A DNA stretch of 33,621 nucleotides. Origin: Bacteroides sp. GTDB taxonomy: Bacteria > Bacteroidota > Bacteroidia > Bacteroidales > GCA-2748055. Positions 1-9,512 of the stretch are shown in pieces; the stretch's first letter is position 1, and each line of letters opens with the position of its first letter. A program made the position numbers and the translations under genes. The notes beneath the pieces are model-generated. The model did no database searches. It saw only the letters and a list, made by a program, of their open reading frames with translations, and was not told the origin of the DNA. The stretch is from assembly GCA_011056635.1 (NCBI GenBank), contig DSEO01000100.1, positions 1 to 33,621 of the forward strand. The letters run 5' to 3'.

Positions 1-37
1 AATATATCCTGATGTTCTCATCCATAATTCAAAGACC

Positions 38-188
38 GGTGATTGAGGTAGCCAGGTATTACGGATGGGTGATTGAGGCAACCTGGCACGTTGGTTACGC
101 CGATTAGGACATTGCAAGAGAGTAGCCTGCAAGAGAGTAGCCTGCAAGAGAGTAGCCTGCAAGAGAGTAGCCTGCGAGAGAGTATCCC
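38..188. repeat. 15-bp tandem repeat (GCAAGAGAGTAGCCT), four perfect copies at 114-173 plus a degenerate copy at 174-188; preceded by a diverged 30-bp-spaced pair (GGTGATTGAGG..., 38-57 and 68-87)
   Basis: Direct reading: gcaagagagtagcct at 114, 129, 144 and 159, then gcgagagagtatccct. The copies at 38 and 68 match at 16 of 20 positions. Confidence 0.93.
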
Positions 189-251
189 TCAGCATGTTAG
201 TTGTGGATTGACATTTACAACTGCTTCTCAAAACTGGGTCTCACCCGGTTC

Positions 252-1415
252 TCAGGTGTGGTGCGCCCTGGATTCCTCCAGGAACGGGTGGTTCACCGGG
301 TAGAGATTGGCCCGGGTCAGCATGTAGCCGGTGACCAGCATGAACAGGCCCGCATAACCGACGAAGGTGCCGATCTCCTGGAATCCCAGGACCTGTGTGC
401 CCAGGGTGCCGGGAAAGATCTGGATGTACAGGTCGATGAACTGACCGGCGATCAGGAACGGGATGACGATCTTCAGCACGGTTTTGTTGCGGGCCAGGGC
501 CAGGGGCATCAGCAGCACAAAGGGCAGCAGCCAGTTGATGGCAATGTTGGCATAGAAGAAAAATGCCCATCCCTCACCCCGGATCCTTGGAATGAAATAG
601 GCGGTCTCTTCCGGGATGTTCCCGTACCAGATCAGCATGAATTCGGCAAACCAGAAGTATCCCCAGATAATGCAGAGCATGAAAATGTACCTGGAAAAAT
701 CTCCCAGGTGGCTTTTGTTCAGGAAGGGAAAATAACCGCGCCGGTTCATCAGCAGTACGGTGAAGGCGATCACAATGGATGCATGATGAAAGGCCGCCAC
801 AAAATTTTTCACTGCAAAAATGGTACTGTACCAGTGTGCATCAATGGACATGATCCAGTCGATCATGGCCAGGGAAAAAGTAAGGATCACGATGAATATG
901 AAGATCCTGGAATAAAGCTCCCCCCTGCGGAAGGGTCCGAGCCCTCCTTCCCTGTCCTCTCTCAGGGAAATCCGGCGGAGCAGAACGGCCATCAGGATCC
1001 AGAGCGCAAAATAGACCGCCATCCTGATGATCCAGAAGGGCAGATTGAGGTAGGGTGCCTTGTGGGCAAGCAGCGGATCCCGGGCCACCGCTTCTGCATG
1101 TGACCAGTGATAAAGTGCGTTTGCACCCGGTATCATCAGCAGGAAAAGCAGGGCAGCCACCGGCAGGAATCCTCCCATGGCCTCGGGGACCCGGATGAAC
1201 CCGGCCGACCAGCCCGAGTGGGTGACCCGCTGGATGGACAGGAACAGGAGTGCACCCACCGAAAGGGAGACGAAGTACACATTGTTCAGCAGCACATTGG
1301 CCCATCCCCGGCCGGGATCCTGCAGGAAGCTTATCAGCACTGCTGCGATCCCCACCCCAATCATGAGCAGGGTTCCCGTGATATAGATGCCGGATAATTT
1401 GATCTTCTCTTCCAT
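252..1415 (-). CDS. actF: Alternative complex III subunit ActF (NrfD-like quinol:cytochrome c oxidoreductase membrane subunit)
   Basis: Polytopic membrane protein, last gene of an act operon; contains MIDWIMSIDAHWYSTIFAVKNF and C-terminal PVNHPFLEES typical of ActF. Confidence 0.9.
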   Translation of the reverse strand: MEEKIKLSGIYITGTLLMIGVGIAAVLISFLQDPGRGWANVLLNNVYFVSLSVGALLFLSIQRVTHSGWSAGFIRVPEAMGGFLPVAALLFLLMIPGANALYHWSHAEAVARDPLLAHKAPYLNLPFWIIRMAVYFALWILMAVLLRRISLREDREGGLGPFRRGELYSRIFIFIVILTFSLAMIDWIMSIDAHWYSTIFAVKNFVAAFHHASIVIAFTVLLMNRRGYFPFLNKSHLGDFSRYIFMLCIIWGYFWFAEFMLIWYGNIPEETAYFIPRIRGEGWAFFFYANIAINWLLPFVLLMPLALARNKTVLKIVIPFLIAGQFIDLYIQIFPGTLGTQVLGFQEIGTFVGYAGLFMLVTGYMLTRANLYPVNHPFLEESRAHHT

Positions 1416-1433
1416 ATCTGATGATTTAACCCT

Positions 1434-1985
1434 CTATTTCTGGAGGTTCTCCCGGATATACAACACGATCTTCCACCGGTCCGCCGGACGGATCATACCG
1501 CCGTGGGCTCCCATGATCCCGTACCCCACGGCGATGGTATGGTACATCGCCCCGTCCTTCAGCGCCCCCGCCTGTTCACTGACCAGGCTGGCCGGAGGAT
1601 AGGGATAACGCCCGCTGGTAAACAGGAATCCCTGTCCGTCTCCCTCCGCCCCGTGGCAGGAGGCGCAGAATGACCCGTATGCCGCTCTGCCCCTTTCCAG
1701 GTTGGATACCGTGGCTTCCAGGGGATTGACCAGGTCATTTCCCGCGGCGGTCCTGTCCTCCGGATTGTTTTCATAATCAAAGGGGATCATCTCCCGGGGG
1801 ACGGTCCCTTTCACCGGCACACGCATGGTCATGCTGTCACTGAAATTGGGGTTGGACGTATAGGTTTCATAGGCCCGGGAATAATACATGTCGGGCATAT
1901 AATCCCATCCCGTGCTGGAGCGTGTGCGGTCGCACGAAGCCACAGCCATCCAGAAAACCGCGATACAGATGAAGGTCCGTTTCAT
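1434..1985 (-). CDS. actE: Alternative complex III subunit ActE, monoheme cytochrome c lipoprotein
   Basis: One CXXCH (CASCHGAEGDGQG), N-terminal lipobox-like VASC, position in operon. Confidence 0.9.
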   Translation of the reverse strand: MKRTFICIAVFWMAVASCDRTRSSTGWDYMPDMYYSRAYETYTSNPNFSDSMTMRVPVKGTVPREMIPFDYENNPEDRTAAGNDLVNPLEATVSNLERGRAAYGSFCASCHGAEGDGQGFLFTSGRYPYPPASLVSEQAGALKDGAMYHTIAVGYGIMGAHGGMIRPADRWKIVLYIRENLQK

Positions 1986-2527
1986 GCTTTTTGCCCTGTT
2001 TGCTTTTCGGTGATCTCGATTGCCCCCGTCTCCTTCATGATGCGGATGGCCCTTTCCGTGTCCACTTTCGTTTTATCCAGCAGGATCACGAAGCTGTCGT
2101 CGGTGGCCCTTTCATGAAAGATTGGTTTTTCATTGCCGGGCCACAATCCGGCCCTCATGGAGAAGGTGAACAGGCTCAGGATGGTGATGCTGAAAATGGT
2201 CAGCACGATGGTGACCACCAGGAACGAGGGGAATGCATTGCTGGGTTTTCCCCCGTAATTGAGGGGCCAGTCGATGACCGCGGTATAGAAAAGGAAAGCC
2301 AGCACTGCAAGGGCGGAGAAAAAGCCAAAGAACCAGCCCACAATGGTGATCCTGGACTTCCGGCCCAGGTTCTGCAGCACTTCGTGGACCGGGAAGGGCA
2401 TGAACACATCCGCGATCTCGATCTTTTCTTCCTTCAGTTTCCGGAAAGCTGCCAGCAGGGACTCCTCCTGCGCATACACCCCCAGTATATATGCTGAACC
2501 CATAACATTAATTTTTTTTACTTTCAC
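1982..2527 (-). CDS. actD: Alternative complex III subunit ActD (DUF3341); start may be 2503
   Basis: SAYILGVYAQEESLLAAFRKL..., two TM segments, C-terminal FVILLDKTKVDTERAIRIMKETGAIEI; operon position. Confidence 0.88.
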   Translation of the reverse strand: MKVKKINVMGSAYILGVYAQEESLLAAFRKLKEEKIEIADVFMPFPVHEVLQNLGRKSRITIVGWFFGFFSALAVLAFLFYTAVIDWPLNYGGKPSNAFPSFLVVTIVLTIFSITILSLFTFSMRAGLWPGNEKPIFHERATDDSFVILLDKTKVDTERAIRIMKETGAIEITEKQTGQKA

Positions 2528-3893
2528 CTTTTGACTTTCGATTTTCGATCTGGTATTTATTCACCGCCTTGACCTCGCTGATGGCGATCATCGGTATGTA
2601 CTTGAAAAACAGCAGTACGCCGAAGATGAAAATACCCAGGGTCCCCAGGTATACGGAGATCTCCACGAAGGTGGGCGAATAGCTGGCCCAGGCCGAGGGC
2701 AGGTAATCCTTTGCCAGGGAGGTGATCACGATGTTGAACCGTTCGAACCACATTCCCACGTTGATCAGGATGGAGATGATAAAAAGGATCAGGACATTGC
2801 TCCGGATCTTTTTGAACCACATGAGCTGGGGGATGATGGCATTACAGACGAACATGATCCAGAATTGCACGGTGAATTCTCCCGTGATCCGGTTGTGGAA
2901 AAAGGTGAAGATCTCATACCGGTTTCCCGAATACCATGCCAGAAATATTTCGGTCAGGTAGGCGGTGCCCATGATCAGTGAAACGAAGATCAGGATCTTT
3001 GCCACATTCTGCATGTGCCGGTCCGTTATATAGTCCTCCAGCTTATAGATCTTACGCAGCAGGATCATCAGGGTCATAACCATGGCAAATCCTGAAAAGA
3101 TGGCTCCCACCACAAAATAAGGCGGAAAGATGGTGGTATGCCAACCCGGTTCCACAGAGACGGCAAAGTCCGTGGAGACGATGGAATGGACGGAGACCAC
3201 CAGGACGGCGGCGATGCCCCCCAGGATATAGCTGAGCCCCTCATACCTTTTCCATTCCCCCACCGAACCCCTCCATCCCATGGCCAGCCATCCGTATACG
3301 CCCTTCCGCACTTTCGATTTGGCATGGTCGCGGATGGTGGCGAAATCCGGGATCATCCCCAGGTACCAGAAGGAGGCGGAGATGAGCAGGTAGGCTGAGA
3401 TGGCGATGAAGTCCCAGAACAGCGGGGAGTTGTAATTGACCCAGAGCGGCCCCCGGGTATTGGGATAGGGAAGGATAAAAAATGCATTCCAGATCCGGCC
3501 CATGTGCAGGGCCGGAAACAGGGCTGCGCATCCAACCGCCACCACGGTCATCGCCTCCGCAGCCCGGTTGATGGAAGAACGCCATTCCTGCCTGAGGATC
3601 AACAGGAAGATGGAGAAAGCGGTACCCGCGTGACCGATCCCGATCCACCATACAAAATTGATGATCGCCCATCCCCATCCCACCGTATTGTTCACACCCC
3701 AGGTACCGATCCCGGTGGAAATGGTCACGTAAATGGCCCAGAAGCCCAGGAGCATCATGAGCGAGCTGATGCCGAGTCCCGCCAGCCACCAGAATTTGGG
3801 CCGGGCATACAGGGGCGAGGTGATATCGTCTGTGATCTGCCCAAGGGATTTGTTCCCCAGGATCAGGGGTCCTCTGATCTCGGTGTTATACAT
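2508..3893 (-). CDS. actC: Alternative complex III subunit ActC (NrfD/PsrC-like)
   Basis: 461 aa polytopic protein; IGIGHAGTAFSIFLLILRQEWRSSINRAAEAMT is characteristic of ActC. Confidence 0.92.
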   Translation of the reverse strand: MYNTEIRGPLILGNKSLGQITDDITSPLYARPKFWWLAGLGISSLMMLLGFWAIYVTISTGIGTWGVNNTVGWGWAIINFVWWIGIGHAGTAFSIFLLILRQEWRSSINRAAEAMTVVAVGCAALFPALHMGRIWNAFFILPYPNTRGPLWVNYNSPLFWDFIAISAYLLISASFWYLGMIPDFATIRDHAKSKVRKGVYGWLAMGWRGSVGEWKRYEGLSYILGGIAAVLVVSVHSIVSTDFAVSVEPGWHTTIFPPYFVVGAIFSGFAMVMTLMILLRKIYKLEDYITDRHMQNVAKILIFVSLIMGTAYLTEIFLAWYSGNRYEIFTFFHNRITGEFTVQFWIMFVCNAIIPQLMWFKKIRSNVLILFIISILINVGMWFERFNIVITSLAKDYLPSAWASYSPTFVEISVYLGTLGIFIFGVLLFFKYIPMIAISEVKAVNKYQIENRKSKGESKKN

Positions 3894-3917
3894 GGATGCG
3901 TATTTTATTCTCCATAA

Positions 3918-6866
3918 TCAGCCGTTGTGTTCATTTTGTTCCTCGTGGTTCCCGGGAGAGCCCGGAGGGGAATTCCTTACCCGGGTGAGGTAACCCACCG
4001 AGGGAAGTGTGTGCAGCTCTTCCAGCAGGTGGTAATTCCGCTCCTGCTTTTTCAGGCGACTCACCTCAGATCCCTCATCGTTCAGGTTCCCGAACACCAG
4101 GGCTCCGGCAGGACAGGACTGCACACAGGCAGGTTGGACCTCTCCGTCGGTCAATGCCCGGTTTTCCAGTTTGGCCTCCATCTTCTTTTCCTGGATGCGC
4201 TGTACACAGAATGAGCATTTTTCTATCACGCCCCTTTCCCGCACCGTCACATCCGGGTTCAGGGCCAGCCTGGAAAGGTCGCTGTTCTGGTTAAAATCGA
4301 ACCGGTCGTTCTTCACATATTTGAACCAGTTGAAACGGCGTACGCGGTAGGGACAGTTGTTAATGCAGTACTTGGTCCCGATACACCGGGCATAGGCCAC
4401 CTGGTTCAGTCCCTCGTTGCTGTGCATGGTGGCGCTTACCGGGCACACATTTTCGCAGGGTGCATTGTCACAGTGCTGGCAAATAACGGGCTGGTGGAGC
4501 ACCTGCGGGTTCCCCGGTTCCCCGCTGTAATACCTGTCGATGCGGATCCAGTGCATGATCCTCCGGTTCCTGACCTCCTCCTTTCCCACCGTGGCCACAT
4601 TGTTCTCGGCCGTGCAGGCCACAATGCAGTTGTTGCACCCGGTGCATTTATTCAAATCGACCACCAGGCCCCAGTGGAAACCGTCAAATTTTACACCGGG
4701 ATACAGGGTCTGGTGATGCGCTTCCGTTTCCACGTGAAAGTGATTCCCCGCACAGGGATCCTTCCTGTACTCCTCCAGGGTGGTCTCCCGCACAATGGGC
4801 CGTCCCTCCATGGTATGGTGTGTCTGTGTGCGGGCCAGCGGATAGGTCTCTCCGGTTGCCTCCATCCGGATCCGGTCATTCACATAACAGCGGTGACCGT
4901 TCCTGCGGGTGATCCACCTGAATCCGTTGATCCCCAGATGATCGCCTACCTTTCCCGCCCGGGTGCGTCCGTATCCGAGTGCCAGGGAGACCGTTCCCCT
5001 GGCCTGGCCCGGTTGAACGAGCACCGGGACCGCGATGCCGTCCAGCGTGACTACCATTTCGTCCCTGAGCCCCTTTTCCTCCGCATCCGCAGGGGATACC
5101 GCCAGGTAATTGTCCCAGCACACTTTGGAAACAGGATCGGGCAGCTCCTGAAGCCACGGATTGTTGGCATAACGGCCGTCATTCAGCGACACCGGCTGGT
5201 AGAGGATGAGGGACAGTCCGGATTCGGCAGGCTCCAGCGCCACCCGGGGCGGAGTATATTCCAGAACAGGGTGACCAGGCTCCTTTTCCAGGTAACCCTG
5301 CTGCAGGGTATGCTTCCACCACGCCTCAAATCCTTCCGGTGCGGAGGGGGCGAGGTTCTCCTTCCACCAGGATCTGAGCAGATCCCCGTAGGACTGTGTC
5401 TCCCCTGCCCACGCCAGGAGCGAATCCTGGAACGCCCTGGTATTGAAAATGGGACGGATGCAGGGTTGCTGGAGGCTGTAGGAGGCGGTGACCGGCTCCG
5501 CATCGCCCCATGCCTCCAGGTAATGGTGATCCGGACAGACCACCCGGCATGCCTCTGCGGTCTCATTCATGGCAGTCCCCGCATATACCGTAAACCCGGC
5601 TTTCCCCAGTGCGTCGAATCCCCCGAGACTGTAAAGCGGGTTCACATTCACCAGCACAAGGTTGTCCACTTCCCCATTTTCCAGGGAAGCCACGAAATCG
5701 ACAAATTTCGCATCATCCCCCTGTTTGAGCATGATGCACCTGTCCAGGTCCAGCGTTTGCCCGTAATTGCCCAGCATGTAGTTCAATCCCCCCACCAGCA
5801 CCTGAACATCGGGATCGTTGGACCCGCTGACCACCAGGGAGCGTCCCCGGTGTTCCAGCAGCCCGGCCGTCATAGCCTCCACATCGTGAACGGGGGGCGG
5901 AGCGAGCAGGGAAGGGTAGCCTGTGGCATCTGCCACGCGGTTGTAAATGGCTGCCAGCATCAGCTGGGATTCGCGGGGAGTGACCGGGAGACGGATATCG
6001 GCGCTGGTACCCGTCACGGAAAACCCGGATTCCACCTGCACGTGCCTGGACATCCGCGGGCGCGTGCTGCTTACTTCCCTGGTGGAGGCATAATCCCTGG
6101 TAAACTCCACCGGCGCGAGCCAGGTCCCCAAAAAATCCGCATCCAGCGAAAGGATGTAATCGGCAGTGTCAAAATGAAAGCCCGGAATCAGGGACCGGCC
6201 AAACAGGATCCGGTGTGCCTCCCGGATCCCGGAAGCCGGTGTCTCATCGTACTGGATCCATTCCGCTCCCGGATACGCCTTCAGGAACAACCCGATGGCC
6301 TCCCGGGTGGAGGGACTGATGACGGTGGGTGTGACCAGGACCGTCCGCCTGCCCGATGACAGTTTTTCCCTCACCAGCCGGTCCGTTTCTTCCCAGGAAA
6401 CGGGCTCCCTGCTGATCATGGGATCCCTGTACCTGGCTTCGTCATAAAGATTAAGCACCGATGCCTGCACCCTTGCACTGGTTCCCCCGTGGGAGACGGG
6501 CGACCGGTGGTTCCCTTCGATCTTGATGGGCCGGCCGTCCCTTACCTTCACCAGGACACTGCAATATTCCGAGCCGTCGTAAAAGGTGGATGCATAATAG
6601 CTGGCCTGGCCGGGGGTGACTTCCTCGGGCCTGATCAGGTAGGGAATTGCCTTCTGGACCGGCTTTTCGCAACTGCTCACCACGGTGGCGGTGGCTATGC
6701 TGAAACCGAAAAGTTTCAGAAAATCCCTCCTGGTGGCCGGTGAATCAACGGCACGGCTATCCAGCAGGTCCAGCACAGCATTCCGGTGTTCCTGGCCGGC
6801 TTCCGTTTCCGGTCCGGGATCTTTTCCGCCATGAAATTCTTCAATGCTTCTCCAGTGTTTTTCCAT
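3918..6866 (-). CDS. actB: Alternative complex III subunit ActB (TAT-variant molybdopterin oxidoreductase-like / 4Fe-4S protein)
   Basis: N-terminal TAT-like segment (RRDFLKLFGFSIATATVVSSC); ferredoxin motifs CTGCNNCIVAC, CQHCDNAPCENVCP, CIGTKYCINNCPYRVRRFNWF. Confidence 0.93.
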   Translation of the reverse strand: MEKHWRSIEEFHGGKDPGPETEAGQEHRNAVLDLLDSRAVDSPATRRDFLKLFGFSIATATVVSSCEKPVQKAIPYLIRPEEVTPGQASYYASTFYDGSEYCSVLVKVRDGRPIKIEGNHRSPVSHGGTSARVQASVLNLYDEARYRDPMISREPVSWEETDRLVREKLSSGRRTVLVTPTVISPSTREAIGLFLKAYPGAEWIQYDETPASGIREAHRILFGRSLIPGFHFDTADYILSLDADFLGTWLAPVEFTRDYASTREVSSTRPRMSRHVQVESGFSVTGTSADIRLPVTPRESQLMLAAIYNRVADATGYPSLLAPPPVHDVEAMTAGLLEHRGRSLVVSGSNDPDVQVLVGGLNYMLGNYGQTLDLDRCIMLKQGDDAKFVDFVASLENGEVDNLVLVNVNPLYSLGGFDALGKAGFTVYAGTAMNETAEACRVVCPDHHYLEAWGDAEPVTASYSLQQPCIRPIFNTRAFQDSLLAWAGETQSYGDLLRSWWKENLAPSAPEGFEAWWKHTLQQGYLEKEPGHPVLEYTPPRVALEPAESGLSLILYQPVSLNDGRYANNPWLQELPDPVSKVCWDNYLAVSPADAEEKGLRDEMVVTLDGIAVPVLVQPGQARGTVSLALGYGRTRAGKVGDHLGINGFRWITRRNGHRCYVNDRIRMEATGETYPLARTQTHHTMEGRPIVRETTLEEYRKDPCAGNHFHVETEAHHQTLYPGVKFDGFHWGLVVDLNKCTGCNNCIVACTAENNVATVGKEEVRNRRIMHWIRIDRYYSGEPGNPQVLHQPVICQHCDNAPCENVCPVSATMHSNEGLNQVAYARCIGTKYCINNCPYRVRRFNWFKYVKNDRFDFNQNSDLSRLALNPDVTVRERGVIEKCSFCVQRIQEKKMEAKLENRALTDGEVQPACVQSCPAGALVFGNLNDEGSEVSRLKKQERNYHLLEELHTLPSVGYLTRVRNSPPGSPGNHEEQNEHNG

Positions 6867-6880
6867 GGATTACAGAGGGT

Positions 6881-8008
6881 TTAATAATGACACCTGGAGC
6901 ACTCGGTACCGCCGGTCATATCCGCGGTGACCCGGTCGATCTCCCCGTTTTTCAATTTTTTATGCGTCGCTTCATATACCGCATAAAAGGCCTGATCAAA
7001 AGCCTGTACCTCGGTGTCGCGGTGACAGTTGATGCACCAACCCATGCTCAGGTCGGACACTTGCCGCACACGGTCCATTTTTTCAATGGCACCGTGACAG
7101 GAGGCACAGTCGATCCCTGCGACCTTTACATGCTGTGCGTGACTGAAGAACACGTGGTCCTGCAGGTTGTGAACCCGGATCCACTCAATGGGTCTGCCAC
7201 CCTCCCGGGCCTCCACCACCATCTGGATCTGGTGCCTTCCGGAATGTGTCCCTTCCCTCACGATGGCATGACAGTTCCAGCACACCTGCACACCGGGGAT
7301 CCCTGCAGATTTGGAGTGCTCCACGGTGGTGTGGCAGTACCGGCAATCGATCCCGTTGCCGGCCACGTGCACGGCATGCGAGAACTTAACGGGCTGGTCG
7401 GGCTCATAACCTTCCTGTCTCCCCAGGGCCGTCCCCGCTTCATACAGCAGCTTGACCTGCCATCCCAGCGCCGCCAGAAAAAGGATCCCCAGGATGTACC
7501 TTCTTTTCACCCTTTTCAGAAAAAAGATATCCAGCACGATCCAGGTGAGGACCGCTCCCAGCAGCAGGAACAGGAATATTTTGTTGATCACGGGCTTCTT
7601 TTTGATCATCCCTTCTTCCTCGAAAACATCCAGGTACAGCTTGATCATTGTCACATCGCTTTCGTTCAGGCCGAAGGTCCCGTGCATGGCGGACATGGTC
7701 CGGCCGGTGGGATTGAGGACCGCCTCCCGGAACTCCCCGATGCTCCTTGTCTTGTACTTGTGGGCAATCTCCCAGGCACTGGGATTCCAGTTGAAGGTAT
7801 CTGCTTCCATCGTGTTGTGACACTCCGCGCATGCGTTCGACCCGAATTTGCCATCGATCAATCCGTAGAAAAGCCTTTCTCCGCGCATCAATCCCTCCGC
7901 CGGATGATCCGGGTCAGGGTCCCCGTTCTGCCCGGAAAGCGGACTGATCATCAAAACCGATATAGCCAGCATGAACAGGGTGGAGAACGGACTGGTGAGG
8001 TTTCTCAT
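6881..8008 (-). CDS. actA: Alternative complex III subunit ActA, multiheme cytochrome c
   Basis: Six CXXCH motifs (CAECH, CRYCH, CWNCH, CASCH, CINCH, CSRCH), signal/TM segments, first gene of the act operon. Confidence 0.9.
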   Translation of the reverse strand: MRNLTSPFSTLFMLAISVLMISPLSGQNGDPDPDHPAEGLMRGERLFYGLIDGKFGSNACAECHNTMEADTFNWNPSAWEIAHKYKTRSIGEFREAVLNPTGRTMSAMHGTFGLNESDVTMIKLYLDVFEEEGMIKKKPVINKIFLFLLLGAVLTWIVLDIFFLKRVKRRYILGILFLAALGWQVKLLYEAGTALGRQEGYEPDQPVKFSHAVHVAGNGIDCRYCHTTVEHSKSAGIPGVQVCWNCHAIVREGTHSGRHQIQMVVEAREGGRPIEWIRVHNLQDHVFFSHAQHVKVAGIDCASCHGAIEKMDRVRQVSDLSMGWCINCHRDTEVQAFDQAFYAVYEATHKKLKNGEIDRVTADMTGGTECSRCHY

Positions 8009-8203
8009 GAATAATTCAGATTCGTATATACAAAGGCTGCAGGGTGATTACGCTAATTTAAATTTATTGGTGAAAATTAGCAACAAGCCCAAAAATTACT
8101 GATTAAAAGCTGCATGGATATTTATTATTTATAATCAGTTTAAATAATACAGGTTGCTGATCACTTAATTTTATTTAAATTCGATCCGTAATCCGTATCC
8201 TGC

Positions 8204-9103
8204 ATGCAGTCGCTCTTCTCTGACTATTTCCTCCCCGTCACACTCGCCATTATTACGCTGGGAATGGGACTGTCGCTGACTGACAGGGATTTCAGGAATA
8301 TCTTTGTCCAGCCCAGAGCGGTGATCACAGGCATATGCTGCCAGATGATCCTGCTGCCGGTGATCGCGTTCCTCATTGCCCGTACCACCGATCTGGATCC
8401 GGTGTTTAAAGTGGGACTGATACTTATCGCCGCCTGCCCGGGGGGTGCCACCTCCAACCTGGTCACCTATATCCTCAGGGGGAATGTGGCCCTCTCCATC
8501 TCCATAACGGCCATCAACAGCCTGATCACGCTGGTAACCATACCCGTCATTGTGACCCTGGCGCTGAACCATTTCATTCACCAGGAAGCGGAGATCCACC
8601 TTCCGGTGTGGGAGACCGTGATGAAGGTCTTTTTGATCACCCTGGTGCCGGCATACCTGGGCACCCGGATCAGGAAAAGGAGACCCGGATTTGCGGACAG
8701 ACTGGAACAACCCCTGCGCATCATCCTCCCCCTGCTTTTGCTGCTGATCTTTACCGGGGTGATCTTCATTGACCAGGGGACCGGGCTGGCCACCATCAAA
8801 GATTCCATCAGCATTTTCCCCTATGCGCTCCTGCTCAACATCATGGCCATGCTGGCCGGATTGCTCGTAGCCATGGTACTGGGACTGGTCAAGGTCAACC
8901 AGTTCACGATCACCATTGAGGTGGGACTACAGAATTCGGCACTGGCGATTTTCGTGGCCACAAGCCTGTTGAACAGCCGGGATATGGCACTGGTGCCCGT
9001 GGTTTACGGCTCCTTCAGCTTTTTCACCACCCTGCTGTTCGCATGGGTGGTTAAGAAGATCGTACTTGTAAGGAAAAGACCACCTAACGGAACAGGTGGA
9101 TAA
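8204..9103 (+). CDS. Bile acid:sodium symporter (BASS) family transporter
   Basis: Polytopic; LPVTLAIITLGMGLSLTDRDF, ACPGGATSNLVTYILRGNVALSISIT, GLQNSALAIFVA motifs of the BASS family. Confidence 0.9.
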   Translation: MQSLFSDYFLPVTLAIITLGMGLSLTDRDFRNIFVQPRAVITGICCQMILLPVIAFLIARTTDLDPVFKVGLILIAACPGGATSNLVTYILRGNVALSISITAINSLITLVTIPVIVTLALNHFIHQEAEIHLPVWETVMKVFLITLVPAYLGTRIRKRRPGFADRLEQPLRIILPLLLLLIFTGVIFIDQGTGLATIKDSISIFPYALLLNIMAMLAGLLVAMVLGLVKVNQFTITIEVGLQNSALAIFVATSLLNSRDMALVPVVYGSFSFFTTLLFAWVVKKIVLVRKRPPNGTGG

Positions 9104-9512
9104 AGCCTGCCTTTTCAAAAGGCTCCGGGGTCCCGGTCTCCTCGATCACATAATAATAGATACCGGCTTTCACATCCGTTCCGCTGCTGTTCTTCCCGTT
9201 CCAGTATATGCGTGGCGACCTGGAATAGAAGATCTGGGTACCGCTGCGTGTAAATATCCTGAAAGTATACACCGTGGTCCCGTCGGTATCCACCTCGAAA
9301 TAATCATTGACCCCGTCCCCGTTGGGAGTGAACACATTGGGGATTGCCAGCTCCTGGCCTGCCGAATCCACATCGGACGGGGTGGCGAACAGCTCCATGG
9401 GACCGGATGAGAACCGGGTGGAATCGGGGGGGGGGACGGCTTCCTGTCCGGTGATCACCGGAACGAACAGGCAGGCAACGAGCCAGGCGGCAAACATTTT
9501 TTTGAGGGTCAT
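9084..9512 (-). CDS. Small secreted protein made almost entirely of a gliding-motility-associated C-terminal (CHU_C, T9SS type B) domain
   Basis: Signal peptide, then IPNVFTPNGDGVNDYFEV...FTRSGTQIFYS...WNGKNSSGTDVKAGIYYYVIE. Confidence 0.88.
   Translation of the reverse strand: MTLKKMFAAWLVACLFVPVITGQEAVPPPDSTRFSSGPMELFATPSDVDSAGQELAIPNVFTPNGDGVNDYFEVDTDGTTVYTFRIFTRSGTQIFYSRSPRIYWNGKNSSGTDVKAGIYYYVIEETGTPEPFEKAGFIHLFR

Noticed and set aside
114-188. Possible CRISPR array
   Set aside because: Repeats are 15 bp and directly abutting with no spacers; no cas genes in the window.
73-303. 76-aa ORF translating the minisatellite (ESSLQ repeats)
   Set aside because: Low-complexity translation of the tandem repeat overlapping the actF 3' end; no evidence of coding.
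4422-6359. 645-aa plus-strand ORF antisense to actB
   Set aside because: Mirror ORF produced by GC-rich codon bias; no recognisable domain, while actB on the minus strand is unambiguous.
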